A stretch of 64,000 nt of DNA. Origin: Planctomycetota bacterium. Its GTDB lineage: Bacteria > Planctomycetota > SZUA-567. The stretch covers positions 1-64,000 of the forward strand of contig JAISJR010000052.1 of the NCBI GenBank assembly GCA_031261425.1, given 5' to 3'. How positions within the stretch are numbered: position 1 is the stretch's first letter; every line of letters starts with the position of its first letter. A program made the translations under genes and the position numbers. This document shows positions 44,750 to 53,367 of the stretch, piece by piece. A model generated the notes under the pieces. That model did no database searches. It had not been told where the DNA came from and saw only the letters and a list, made by a program, of their open reading frames with translations.

Positions 44750-45185
44750 CGCGGTCTCCTTGGCGATAAATTCCCCTACTGGTTATCGGTTGGACGCGGC
44801 AATAGATAAGTAATTTTTTTTGGCAATTTTTTCCGGCGAACGAGAGCGGGCGCCGCAATTGCCGTGCCAATAAGAAAACGATGCAGTCGCGTTGCTGAAG
44901 CCGTCAAAAATTTTCGTCTTTTCGGCAAAAAGGCGGGACGAACTATTGCGCCCCCCCCCCCCCCGTAAATTTAATTTCGCGGCAAAAGAAAAAGGGGAAA
45001 AGATTTTTAAGAAAGCGCTTAAAGAGTTTAATTTTTTAAGGATTTGATAAAGAGATAAGTTCTAAACCGCTTAAAACCTTTGCCGCGCTTAAAAACTTTT
45101 ATCCCTTTTGCCGGATTATTCTTTTACGATGATTTTGCCGATAAAGATAGAGCGATAAACTTGCCGTCCTCGGACCGGAAAAAAT
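44750..45185. other. Divergent intergenic region with a poly-C tract
   Basis: No gene is visible. It separates a minus-strand small gene from the plus-strand STAS-like gene, and so should hold promoters for both. It is A-rich from about 44990 and has loose TTAAAA repeats. Fourteen C lie at 44951-44964. Confidence 0.6.
44951..44964. repeat. Poly-C tract (14), non-coding
   Basis: Fourteen C, the same length as the tract at 16308. No reading frame crosses it; it may affect promoter spacing for one of the divergent genes. Confidence 0.7.
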
Positions 45186-46145
45186 ATGGAAGTAAAAATC
45201 ATCCCCAATCAAATCGGCGTGCTGTTTCCCGAAGACACGTTGTATCGGGACACCACCGAGAATTTTCGCGACGCCGCGCAACAACTCTTAAACGAGCCGT
45301 TGCCGCTCATTGTCGTGTCGTTCGCCAAGGTCAAGTCGTTGTTGAGCGACGGCATCCGCACTTTGATTGTCGTCGGCGATATGGTCGCGGAAGCCGCGCC
45401 GCTTAACGGCGTCGAGCGGCAAATGTTTATCACCGATTTGGGGCGGGAAGTGAAATACGCGCTCCACGTGAGCAACGTGTTGTCGTTGGTGAATTATTTG
45501 CCGACGTTAGGCGAGGTTTTGTCCAAATTTAATTTGCGCGAGGAAAATTTCATCACGACCGCGGCGGAAGACGCGGAAACGGTGGAAGCCGTCGCCATGG
45601 AAGAAGTCGCGCCCGCGCCGTCGCCGGTCGCGCCGCCGCCCGTCGCCGCCCCCATTGCCCAAGTCGCCGCGCCGCCCGCCGCGTCCGTTACCGGCGCGCA
45701 AGTCAAACGGCAGGGTGTTTATGCGGATATTTTAGCGAAAGCCGCCCAAAAGGCGGCGGCGAATCCCGCCGCCAAACCGGCAATCAACGCGCCGCCCGCG
45801 ACGAGCGGCACGGCGTCAATTGACCAATTGCGGCGCATCATCAAAGCGCACGTGCCGGGGCGGATTTGTTTGGACGTGTTGCGGATTTTTTTGATGATGA
45901 AAAATGATTTGGTCAGTTTCGACGACATCCAAAAGGCGTTGCACAATATCCCCGCCCAAACATTGAAAATCGAAATTCAGCGGCTAATCACGCGCGGCAC
46001 CTTGTCGAGCGTGGGCGGCGGTATGTATAATTTTTGCGTGTCGGGGGCGATACGGGGACAAATCACCGCCGTCGCCAACGCGCTCAACGACCGCAGTATG
46101 CACGCCGAAGTGCTGAAACTGCTGACCGCGCACGAGAAAAATTAG
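45186..46145 (+). CDS. STAS-like protein with Pro/Ala linker and C-terminal helical domain
   Basis: 319 residues. Residues 1-115 look like a STAS domain (beta strand MEVKIIPNQIGVLF, then LIVVSFAKVKSLLSDGIRTLI), as in anti-sigma-factor antagonists. The usual phosphorylatable serine region is replaced by SLLSDG. Residues 135-210 are Pro/Ala-rich. The C-terminal 100 residues include a possible winged-helix (FDDIQKALHNIPAQTLKIEIQRLITRGTLSSVGGGMY). No strong ribosome-binding site. A regulatory role is inference. Confidence 0.6.
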   Translation: MEVKIIPNQIGVLFPEDTLYRDTTENFRDAAQQLLNEPLPLIVVSFAKVKSLLSDGIRTLIVVGDMVAEAAPLNGVERQMFITDLGREVKYALHVSNVLSLVNYLPTLGEVLSKFNLREENFITTAAEDAETVEAVAMEEVAPAPSPVAPPPVAAPIAQVAAPPAASVTGAQVKRQGVYADILAKAAQKAAANPAAKPAINAPPATSGTASIDQLRRIIKAHVPGRICLDVLRIFLMMKNDLVSFDDIQKALHNIPAQTLKIEIQRLITRGTLSSVGGGMYNFCVSGAIRGQITAVANALNDRSMHAEVLKLLTAHEKN

Positions 46146-46248
<103 letters not shown>

Positions 46249-46252
46249 CGCT

Positions 46253-46972
46253 ATGCCCGACTCTCCCGCTATCGCCGCCGAACCCGCCGAATCCGCTTCG
46301 CCGGAAGAACCCGCCGACGATATTCCAGCCACACTCACCGAAGACGAACTGACGGCGGCGACGGAAGCGTTGCTTTTCGCGGCGGCGGAACCGCTCAAAA
46401 TCGAGACGCTGGCGCGGGCGCTCGGCAAGGGCGTCCGGCGGGAAGCCGTCGCGGCGGCGCTTGAACGACTGAATGAATTTTACGCGGCGCGGGCGTTCAC
46501 GCTCGTCGAAACGGCGGGAAAATTCGCGCTGATGAGCCGCTCGCAATACGCGCCGTTTATCCGGCGGCTTTACGGCAACAAAGCGGCGAAAGAGGAAAAA
46601 ATCAGTCCGGCGATGTTGGACACGCTGGCGATTGTCGCCTACAAACAGCCGGTAACCCGCGCCGAAATCGAAACCGTGCGCGGCGTCGGTTGCGGGCAGT
46701 TGTTGCGGCAGTTGTTGGAGCGCGGTTTGGTGCGCGTTACCGGCAAGAAAATGGACGTGATTGGCTATCCGGCGCTCTACGGCACGACCGAGCAATTTTT
46801 GCGCGAATTCGGCTTGCCCTCGCCGGCGGAATTGCCGATGCTGGCGGAACTGCGCCAAATGAAAATCATCGACGACGAAGTTGCGGGCGAACTCCCAAAT
46901 AACGCCGGCGCTGAAAGCGAAAACAGCGCCGACGCCGACGCCGAAATCGCCGTTGCGCCGGAAATTGCATAA
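46253..46972 (+). CDS. scpB: Segregation and condensation protein B
   Basis: 239 residues. Partner of SMC-ScpA in chromosome condensation. Two winged-helix domains at about 35-185: ALLFAAAEPLKIETLARAL, then ILDTLAIVAYKQPVTRAEIETVRG and LYGTTEQFLREFGL. N- and C-terminal extensions are acidic and Ala-rich. scpA is not in the window. No clear ribosome-binding site. Confidence 0.92.
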   Translation: MPDSPAIAAEPAESASPEEPADDIPATLTEDELTAATEALLFAAAEPLKIETLARALGKGVRREAVAAALERLNEFYAARAFTLVETAGKFALMSRSQYAPFIRRLYGNKAAKEEKISPAMLDTLAIVAYKQPVTRAEIETVRGVGCGQLLRQLLERGLVRVTGKKMDVIGYPALYGTTEQFLREFGLPSPAELPMLAELRQMKIIDDEVAGELPNNAGAESENSADADAEIAVAPEIA

Positions 46973-47009
46973 GTTAAGGTTCTTAAAATCTTAATCGCCT
47001 TTGCATTGC

Positions 47010-47699
47010 TCACTGAAACAGTCGCGAGCCGACGCGCACCAACGTCGCGCCTTCGAGAATCGCGTCGGTGAAATCGTGGCTCATTCCCATAGATAATTGC
47101 GGCAAACTTTGACCGAGGGCGTCTTGCAAACGGTCGCGGAGTTCCGCCAAGCGGCGAAAAAACGGGCGCGCCGCGGTGTTCAGCGGCGCCATTCCCATCA
47201 AGCCGGTCAGCCGCCAGCGGCGACACGCCGCCGCCTGTCGCGCCAGCGGCAATACGGCGTCGAGAGTAAGCGGCAAGCCGTTTTTGCTCGCTTCGCCGCC
47301 GAGGTTCACTTCAAGTAAAATTTCCCCATCGACATTGCGGCTGTCGGCGTGCCGCTCCAACGTCGCCAACAATTCCGGCGATTCGACGCTGTGAATGACG
47401 GTGAAGGCGGGACGCGCCGCGTCGCCGATAATTTTTTTAACTTTGTTGCGTTGCAGGTGTCCGATGAAATGCCACCGCGCTTGCGGCACGTCGGCGAGCG
47501 CGTTGATTTTATTCATTCCGTCTTCGACGCGATTTTCGCCGAAATCGCGAACGCCGAGCGCGGACAGTTCGCGCGCCGTTTCCGCGCCGACGTATTTGGT
47601 CGCGGCGACCAACGTTACTTCGCCCGCATCGCGCCGCGCGGCGGCGCAAGCGGCGGCGATTTCGACGCGGACTTGCCGGAGGTTTTCTGCCAGATTCAT
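47010..47699 (-). CDS. yggS: PLP homeostasis protein (YggS/PROSC family)
   Basis: 229 residues, single-domain fold-type III PLP-binding barrel. PLP lysine is Lys35 in LVAATKYVG. FGENRVEDGMNK, WHFIGHLQRNKVK, LLEVNLGGEASKNG and LSMGMSHDFTDAI are family signatures. It buffers pyridoxal phosphate rather than being a known enzyme. Confidence 0.94.
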   Translation of the reverse strand: MNLAENLRQVRVEIAAACAAARRDAGEVTLVAATKYVGAETARELSALGVRDFGENRVEDGMNKINALADVPQARWHFIGHLQRNKVKKIIGDAARPAFTVIHSVESPELLATLERHADSRNVDGEILLEVNLGGEASKNGLPLTLDAVLPLARQAAACRRWRLTGLMGMAPLNTAARPFFRRLAELRDRLQDALGQSLPQLSMGMSHDFTDAILEGATLVRVGSRLFQ

Positions 47700-47702
47700 A
47701 GT

Positions 47703-47819
47703 TTATCCTTTGTTTAGAGTTTAGAGTTAAGAGTTTAGAGTTGAGATAATGGAGTTTTATTTTTAAGACGCGCGAAGCGCAACCTCCGCTCAACTCTCAA
47801 CTCTCAACTCTAAACTCTC
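47703..47819. repeat. GAGAGTT heptamer-armed element
   Basis: Between yggS and the nucleotidyltransferase-Nudix gene. Arms TTTAGAGTTTAGAGTTAAGA and CTCAACTCTCAACTCTAAAC; core GGAGTTTTATTTTTAAG and GCGCGAAGCGCAACC. Confidence 0.82.
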
Positions 47820-48738
47820 ATTCCTCGTCCTCTCCCATTTGCACATAGCGCGGATAGGTCGCGGCGTTTTCGGCGTAGCGGCGGAGGTATTCGCGCCCCA
47901 TAATGGGCTCGCGCCAGTCGCGGATTTTCGCCGCCGAGAAATACGCCGCGTCGATGACGTGTTCTTCCCGCGGGTCAATCCGCAATTCGCCGCCGACGAC
48001 CGTCGCGGCAAATTGATGGCAGTGCAAATGTAGGCGCGGGTTAATTCGTTCGAGCAAGCCGACGTATCCGTCAATCCGCAGGTCCAAACCGGTTTCTTCG
48101 CGCGCTTCGCGGACGACGGCGGCGGTCAGCGACTCGCCGCGAATTTGTCCGCCGCCGGGCAAGCCCCAGCGGATTTTGTCGTCGTAGCGGTTGCGCACGA
48201 GCAAAATTTCGCCCGCCGGATTTTTGAGAAAAGAAAACGCCGCCGCCGTGATTTTTTCCGGGTCGGAGCGGCGAATTTTTTTTACCAAATTGCTGGTGCT
48301 TAAACCGGCGACGAGCGGCGCGAAGACGATTTTTCCGCCGTGCTTTTCGACGGCGGCGCGCTCGGCGGGGTCGAGCGTCGCCAAGGTGTAATCGGCGCTT
48401 TTGACATACACGTCCGGCTCGACGGCGGCGAGAATCCGGTCGCAACGGCGGTCGTGAAAAACGACGACGAAGTCCACCGGCGCGAGCGCGGCGAGCAACG
48501 CGGCGCGGTCGTCTTCGCCGACGAACGGGCGGTCGGGACTTTTGAGCGACTGCACCGAACTGTCGGCGTTGACCAGCACGAGCAACACGTCGCCGGCGTT
48601 CGCCGCCTGCGTCAGCGACTGCAAATGCCCGCGATGAAGCAGGTCGAAACAACCGTTGGTGCAAACCAATTTCCGGCGGTCGCGCCGCAGGTTTTCGCGC
48701 ATCCGTAAAATTTCGGCGAGCGTCGTTATTTTTCCCAT
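47818..48738 (-). CDS. RfaE2-type nucleotidyltransferase fused to a Nudix hydrolase
   Basis: 306 residues. N-terminal half (about 20-155) is a cytidylyltransferase-fold domain of the RfaE/HldE C-terminal type: CTNGCFDLLHRGH with the HxGH motif at 35-38, VNADSSVQSLK, and a late region KIVFAPLVAGLSTSNLV. C-terminal half (about 165-290) is a Nudix domain, box GGQIRGESLTAAVVREAREE. In HldE the partner is a kinase, so this arrangement is unusual. The ATG at 48738 follows GAGGGAG. Possible role: making and proof-clearing an ADP-sugar. Confidence 0.85.
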   Translation of the reverse strand: MGKITTLAEILRMRENLRRDRRKLVCTNGCFDLLHRGHLQSLTQAANAGDVLLVLVNADSSVQSLKSPDRPFVGEDDRAALLAALAPVDFVVVFHDRRCDRILAAVEPDVYVKSADYTLATLDPAERAAVEKHGGKIVFAPLVAGLSTSNLVKKIRRSDPEKITAAAFSFLKNPAGEILLVRNRYDDKIRWGLPGGGQIRGESLTAAVVREAREETGLDLRIDGYVGLLERINPRLHLHCHQFAATVVGGELRIDPREEHVIDAAYFSAAKIRDWREPIMGREYLRRYAENAATYPRYVQMGEDEE

Positions 48739-48756
48739 TGCCACTCCCTCTATCAA

Positions 48757-48788
48757 TTAAGAATTAAAAATTAAAAATTAGAACCAAT
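48757..48788. repeat. AATTAAA heptamer half element
   Basis: Single arm TATCAATTAAGAATTAAAAA and onward between the divergent nucleotidyltransferase and reductase genes, with no opposite arm. It therefore also occupies their shared promoter region. Confidence 0.6.
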
Positions 48789-49544
48789 ATGCCTCATTCC
48801 ACCTTACAAAACAAAACGGCGTTGATTACCGGCGGGGCGCGGCGGCTCGGCAAGGCGCTGACGACGGCGCTGGCGGCGAACGGTTGCCGCGTCGCCATTC
48901 ATTATCATCGTCATCAAGCGGACGCCGAAGCGCTGGCGCGGGAATTACAGGCGGAGGGCGTTGCCGCCGCGCCGTTTGCCGCCGATTTGTCCGCGTCGGC
49001 GGGCGCCGAAAATTTGTTTTATCAGGCGCAAAAAAAATTCGGCGCGCTCGATTTCCTCATTAACAACGCGGCGATTTACGAGGACACGAATTTTCCGGCG
49101 CTGACCGCCGCCGCGTGGTCGCAGACCGCGCAAATCAACGCGCAGGCGCCGTTGTTTTTGGCGCGGTTGTTCGCCGAACACGCTCCGACCGGCGCGGCGA
49201 TTATCAATTTGTTGGACGCGCGGATGCACGGTTATGACCGCGAACATTTGGCGTATCATCTCGCCAAGCGCCAACTGCGCGACCTGACCAAAATTTTAGC
49301 GTGGGAATTAGCCCCGAAAATTCGCGTGAACGCGCTCGCGCCGGGTTTGATTTTACCGCCGGACGCGGTCGCCGACGGCGACGAATGGTTGGCGGCACGG
49401 GCGACGGGCAATCCGCTCCGCGCCCACGGCGCCGCGGAAGAAATCGGCGCGGCGGCGGTCTTTTTATTGACGAGCAATTTTATCACCGGCGAGATTATTC
49501 ATATTGACGGCGGGAGAAATTTACGCGACGATTTTTACCGGTGA
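48789..49544 (+). CDS. Short-chain dehydrogenase/reductase, pteridine-reductase-like
   Basis: 251 residues. NADP-binding TGGARRLGKAL (the Arg-rich form found in FolM/pteridine reductases), NNAAIYEDTNF, and catalytic Tyr/Lys in LAYHLAKRQL, with NALAPGLILPP and IHIDGGRNL late. A role in folate or pterin reduction fits the RRLG motif, but many short-chain reductases look alike. rnpA follows after about 100 bases of repeat. Confidence 0.8.
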   Translation: MPHSTLQNKTALITGGARRLGKALTTALAANGCRVAIHYHRHQADAEALARELQAEGVAAAPFAADLSASAGAENLFYQAQKKFGALDFLINNAAIYEDTNFPALTAAAWSQTAQINAQAPLFLARLFAEHAPTGAAIINLLDARMHGYDREHLAYHLAKRQLRDLTKILAWELAPKIRVNALAPGLILPPDAVADGDEWLAARATGNPLRAHGAAEEIGAAAVFLLTSNFITGEIIHIDGGRNLRDDFYR

Positions 49545-49565
49545 AAATTTGCCGCTAAAAGAAAG

Positions 49566-49641
49566 AACGTATCCGCGAATTTTCACTAACCTTCGCTTCG
49601 CTCGGTTTCGGGTTAATTCGTGTAATTCGTGGACAAAAAAT
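49566..49641. repeat. CACGAATT-class element (half)
   Basis: Between the reductase and rnpA: CACTAACCTTCGCTTCGCTC, GGTTTCGGGTTAATTCG and TGTAATTCGTGGAC. The left arm is short. Confidence 0.65.
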
Positions 49642-49965
49642 ATGAGCAAATCCCCGCGCAAACTTACTTCCGCCGCCGTCGCCGCTTTATTTGCGCGGGG
49701 GCAATTCGTCAAAGGGCGCTCGTTGTCGGCGCGTTATTTGGCGAACGGTTTGGCGCTCTCGCGGTGCGCGCCGATTGTCGGCAAAAAACTCGGCAACGCC
49801 GTCCGTCGCAATCGCATCAAACGCCGGCTCCGCGCCGCGTGGCGGGAAATCGCCGCCGACATTCCGGCGGGTTTCGATTTCGCCGTGCTGGCGCGGGTCG
49901 AAGCGCAAACGATGCCGTTCCCGCAATTGGTCGCCGCGATGAAGGAAGTGTTAAAGAGAGTTTAG
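49642..49965 (+). CDS. rnpA: Ribonuclease P protein component
   Basis: 107 residues. Assists the RNase P RNA in maturing tRNA 5' ends. The RNR signature is VGKKLGNAVRRNRIKRRLRAAWRE. The usual partners rpmH, yidC and dnaA are not next to it. The ATG at 49642 immediately follows the repeat (GGACAAAAAAT) with no good ribosome-binding site. The final LKRV and stop are made by a GAGAGTT heptamer. Confidence 0.92.
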   Translation: MSKSPRKLTSAAVAALFARGQFVKGRSLSARYLANGLALSRCAPIVGKKLGNAVRRNRIKRRLRAAWREIAADIPAGFDFAVLARVEAQTMPFPQLVAAMKEVLKRV

Positions 49966-50042
49966 AGTTGAGAGTTAAGCAGAGGTTGCGCTTCGCGCGT
50001 CTTAAAAATAAAACTCCACTCTCTCAACTCTAAACTCTTCTC
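49957..50042. repeat. GAGAGTT heptamer-armed element between convergent genes
   Basis: AGAGAGTTTAGAGTTGAGAG, core GGTTGCGCTTCGCGCG with AAAATAAAACTCC, right arm CTCAACTCTAAACTC. It separates rnpA and the kinase gene. Confidence 0.82.
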
Positions 50043-52266
50043 ACTCGCTCCCCGCCGCCAAACTTCCCGCCATTTCCGCTTGCCGCCGCGTCGCCGCGTC
50101 GCCGGTTTGCGCGACGGTTTGATACGCCGCGAAGAACGGCTCGTCGGCGGACGCCGCCATCACCATTCCGCCTAACGCCAATACCGGTATTTCCGCCGCC
50201 GTTGCCGCCGCCGCGCGCCACGCGCCCAACACGTCTTCCGCGTTCACTTGGGCTAACCGGACGATTTCGGCGTTATTTTTGCCGACGGCGAACAGTTGAC
50301 CGTCGCGAATTTCGAGACGCGCCTTGCGCATCCGCCCGTCCACAAAAACCAACACCGGCGCGGCGCCGAGCGTTTCTTGCACCGTCGCCGCCGTCGCCGA
50401 AAATTTTTCCGCCGCGTTCGCCAGCGCGAGAAAGTCGGCGCCCGTTCCGGCTTGCGGATAATCGGCGAGCGCTTCGGTTAGACGGTTCGCCGTCTCTTGG
50501 GCGGCGATAAAATCCTCGCGCCGCAAATGGTCGCCCAAGTCCCGCCACGCCGTATCGACGATTTCTTTTTGCGTTTGCCAAATGTCCGCCGCCCGCGCCG
50601 CGGCGCGGGCGCTACTCGGCGAATGGGTCTCGCTCAACGCCGTGTAAATTTTCAGCGCGTCGTTGAAACGCCCGCCGCCGTAAAAACCGTCCGCCGTCTG
50701 CATCGCCGCCGCGTCCGCCGCCGGCATTTTATTTTCGGCGACGGGGTTCGCCGCCGGTTCATTTTTTTTCGCCGGCGCCGGCGCGGCGAGGTTTTCCGCG
50801 GGCGTTAATCCGAGCGGCAAAGGCGGCGCGCTCGCGGCGGTTATTTTCGCTCTTATTTGCGCCGCGGTTTCCGCCAACAATTCTTGATTCTGCCACAAAT
50901 AATAGCCCGCCGCCGCCAGCAACGCGACCAACGCGCCGCCAAGCAACACCGGTCTGAATTTAGAGCGGCGTTGCCGCAAAGTCGTATGAAGCGGCGGCTC
51001 CGCGTCTTCGGCGAAGACCTCCGTGCCGGACGCCGGGTCGGGCGTCGCCGCGCCGATTTTGACGGTTTGCGAAATGGAGCGAAACGCCGTGTCCAATTTT
51101 TTCTCGGCGGCGACGGAGTTGGTCTGCATTTTTTGCAAAAATTCCCCGTATTCCGCCGCCGTTTGCGGGCGGTCGGCGGGATTTTTCGCCAAGCCCCGCA
51201 TAATGAATTGCGCGAGTTCGGCGGGAATTTTCGGGCGATAGACGCGCGGGTCCGGCACGGGCGCGTAGAGGTGCAGTTTCAATAAATCGCCGACGCGCTT
51301 GGCATCGTAGGGGACGCGCGCGGTCAAGGCGTGATAGAGCGTCGCGGCGAAAGAATAAAGGTCGGAGCGCGGGTCGGCGGGCTGACGGCGGATAATTTCC
51401 GGCGCGACATATTGCGGCGTCGCCATCACCGGCAGAGGATGCGCCGCGCCCGCCGCGCCCGCCGCGTCGGCGCCCGCGCCGTCGCTCGGCGGCGTGATGA
51501 ACGCGGCTAAACCCATATCGGCGAGTTTGACCAAACCGTTGCGTTTAATCAGCAAATTGCGCGGCTTGAAATCCTTGTGGATAACGCCGTGCCGGTGCAG
51601 ATAGTCGAGCGCGGCGGCGGCTTGCCGACCGTAATCCAACACGGCGTCCACGGCGAGCGCGCCCTGCCGCAAAATGCTGTCGAGCAAATTTTCGCCATCG
51701 ACAAATTCCATACTGAAAAAACAGCCGTCTTTTTTGCGGAATTCATACAAGGTGATTAAATTCGGATGCGACAATTTGGAACTGATAAGCGCTTCGCGGG
51801 CGAACGCCTCGACGAAATCGGGATTGGTCGCGAGGGGCGGATTGAGGATTTTGACGGCGACCGGACGGACTTCGCCGGCGAGCAATTTTTGCTCCGCGAG
51901 ATAGACCGTCCCCATGCCGCCGCCGCCGATTTTTTCCCGAATGAAATAGTCGGCGTGAAACGGTTTGCCGACGAGCGGGTCGGAACTTTGGGCGAGAAAG
52001 CGGAACGCCACGCCGCCGATGACGATTTCGTCGCGGTCGCACAATTCGACGTTGACGACGCGCTCGCCGTTGACGAACGTGCCGTTGGCGGAGCCGAGGT
52101 CTTCGAGAAAAAAGCGGTCGGCGCGTTGCGTAACGCGGCAATGCTCGCGCGACGCCCGCAACGATGGCACGCCAATCGCGCAATCGGCTTTGCGCCCCAA
52201 CGTGGTAACGGCGCCTAATTCAAATTCTTGGGTGCGGTTGTCCCGCCGCATTTCCAATCGTGCCAT
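50041..52266 (-). CDS. FHA-domain serine/threonine protein kinase, membrane-anchored
   Basis: 741 residues. FHA domain at about 15-92 (LGRKADCAIGVPSLRASREHC, LGSANGTFVNGERV) binds phosphothreonine. Kinase domain at about 108-365: glycine loop IGGGGMGTVYLAEQ, Lys in PVAVKIL, catalytic HKDFKPRNLLIK, metal motif ADMG (for DFG), and APE-like VAPEIIR. A transmembrane segment at about 440-460 (VLLGGALVALLAAAGYYL) leads to an Ala-rich extracytoplasmic part of about 280 residues with helical repeats. This resembles bacterial Hanks-type kinases common in non-proteobacterial lineages. HKD and DMG replacements keep the catalytic Asp residues. Confidence 0.9.
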   Translation of the reverse strand: MARLEMRRDNRTQEFELGAVTTLGRKADCAIGVPSLRASREHCRVTQRADRFFLEDLGSANGTFVNGERVVNVELCDRDEIVIGGVAFRFLAQSSDPLVGKPFHADYFIREKIGGGGMGTVYLAEQKLLAGEVRPVAVKILNPPLATNPDFVEAFAREALISSKLSHPNLITLYEFRKKDGCFFSMEFVDGENLLDSILRQGALAVDAVLDYGRQAAAALDYLHRHGVIHKDFKPRNLLIKRNGLVKLADMGLAAFITPPSDGAGADAAGAAGAAHPLPVMATPQYVAPEIIRRQPADPRSDLYSFAATLYHALTARVPYDAKRVGDLLKLHLYAPVPDPRVYRPKIPAELAQFIMRGLAKNPADRPQTAAEYGEFLQKMQTNSVAAEKKLDTAFRSISQTVKIGAATPDPASGTEVFAEDAEPPLHTTLRQRRSKFRPVLLGGALVALLAAAGYYLWQNQELLAETAAQIRAKITAASAPPLPLGLTPAENLAAPAPAKKNEPAANPVAENKMPAADAAAMQTADGFYGGGRFNDALKIYTALSETHSPSSARAAARAADIWQTQKEIVDTAWRDLGDHLRREDFIAAQETANRLTEALADYPQAGTGADFLALANAAEKFSATAATVQETLGAAPVLVFVDGRMRKARLEIRDGQLFAVGKNNAEIVRLAQVNAEDVLGAWRAAAATAAEIPVLALGGMVMAASADEPFFAAYQTVAQTGDAATRRQAEMAGSLAAGSE

Positions 52267-52438
52267 AAAGCGTTTAGAGTTTAGGGAAAAGGGAAAAGTT
52301 GCGCGCCGCTCTTAATCGCCGACCTCGCGGATTTTGCTGATATGTAATTTGACGGATTAACTTTTAACTTTTTTTTCATAAAAAAAAAGCGCACCCCGCA
52401 TTTACGGGACGCGCTAATTTTTAATTTGTAATTGCTCT

Positions 52439-52672
52439 TTAACTGACGGCGACGACTTCGGCGATGCTCGGCACGGCTTCCCGAATACGTATTTCGACGC
52501 CGTTTTTGATGGTCAGCGCGGCGTGCGGACAGCCGTGACACGCGCCGCGCAAGCGCACTTCGACTTTGTCGCCGTTCAATGCCACAAATTCAATATCGCC
52601 GCCGTCGCCCTGCAACATCGGGCGAATCTCTTCAATCGCCTTTTTTACGGCTTCTTCGATATTTTCCGCCAT
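52439..52672 (-). CDS. nfu: NifU C-terminal-domain (Nfu) iron-sulfur carrier
   Basis: 77 residues. It consists only of the Nfu domain: IRPMLQGDGGDIEFVAL and CHGCPHAALTIKNGVE, where the CxxC pair binds a 4Fe-4S cluster for delivery to target proteins. AGAGAGGTGCTTT precedes the ATG. No suf or isc genes are nearby. Confidence 0.92.
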   Translation of the reverse strand: MAENIEEAVKKAIEEIRPMLQGDGGDIEFVALNGDKVEVRLRGACHGCPHAALTIKNGVEIRIREAVPSIAEVVAVS

Positions 52673-52700
52673 AAAGCACCTCTCTTTTTATGAATACGAA

Positions 52701-52904
52701 TTACGACACCAACGCCACCTCCGCTTCGAGCGGCTTCAACGGCACCCGCGTCGTCAGCGGATTGACAAACCGGCAAAACGTCGTGGCGGAGCAGGACAAC
52801 ATTTCCGTGCAGGTCATCGGCGCGCCGCCGTGGCGTTTGTGGTCAACCAAAGCCGAAACCGTCCCCTTTTTTTCAACGCAAAAGAAATCTTCTTTTTCCA
52901 ACAT
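52701..52904 (-). CDS. Small protein of unknown function upstream of nfu
   Basis: 67 residues, four cysteines (CVEKKG, MTCTEMLSCSATTFCRF). I do not recognise it. It has a strong ribosome-binding site (CGAAGGAGAAACA before the ATG) and ends 28 bases before nfu, so it is probably co-transcribed. An opposite-strand reading frame of similar length here has no ribosome-binding site. Confidence 0.5.
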   Translation of the reverse strand: MLEKEDFFCVEKKGTVSALVDHKRHGGAPMTCTEMLSCSATTFCRFVNPLTTRVPLKPLEAEVALVS

Positions 52905-53086
52905 TTGTTTCTCCTTCGACCGTTAAAAATATCCCCGTCATTTCGCGACTGCCGCGCCGGCGAGGAGGAAGCGCGGAGAGTATATTTATTATCGGACGAA
53001 GCAACAAAATTCTTGATTTTTCCGATAGCCGGTTGACGGCGTTTTTTTGCGGCAACGCCGTCGCGCCGCCAATCATAGAGTAAGAA

Positions 53087-53347
53087 ATTTGTCCACGAAT
53101 TTTTGCGAATAAAAAAGAGATTTTTTTTGTCCACGAATTACACGAATTACACGAATTAAAAAGCCGGAAAACGGACAAAAAAATTGGGAAAGCACACTAA
53201 CCTTCGCTTCGCTCGGTTTCGTGAAAATTCGGGTTAAGTTCTTTTCGTGTTCAGGCGTGGCTTCTCTTTTTTGCGCATAACGCGAACTGTTAAGTTTTTT
53301 AATTCGTGAAAATTCGTATAATTCGTGCTAATTCGTGGACACGCTCT
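53087..53347. repeat. CACGAATTA-class element
   Basis: GTCCACGAATTTTTGCG, then TCCACGAATTACACGAATTA units, then AAAGCACACTAACC, TTCGCTTCGCTCGGTTTCG, and a right arm of AATTCGTGAAAATTCG units to GTGGAC. Longest copy of the class. It directly precedes the sigma-54 activator start. Confidence 0.78.
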
Positions 53348-53367
53348 TCCCTCTCGCCCGAAAAATT

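Noticed and set aside
52690-52926. Plus-strand 78-codon frame between nfu and the sigma-54 activator
   Set aside because: No ribosome-binding site; the opposite-strand frame here has a strong one.
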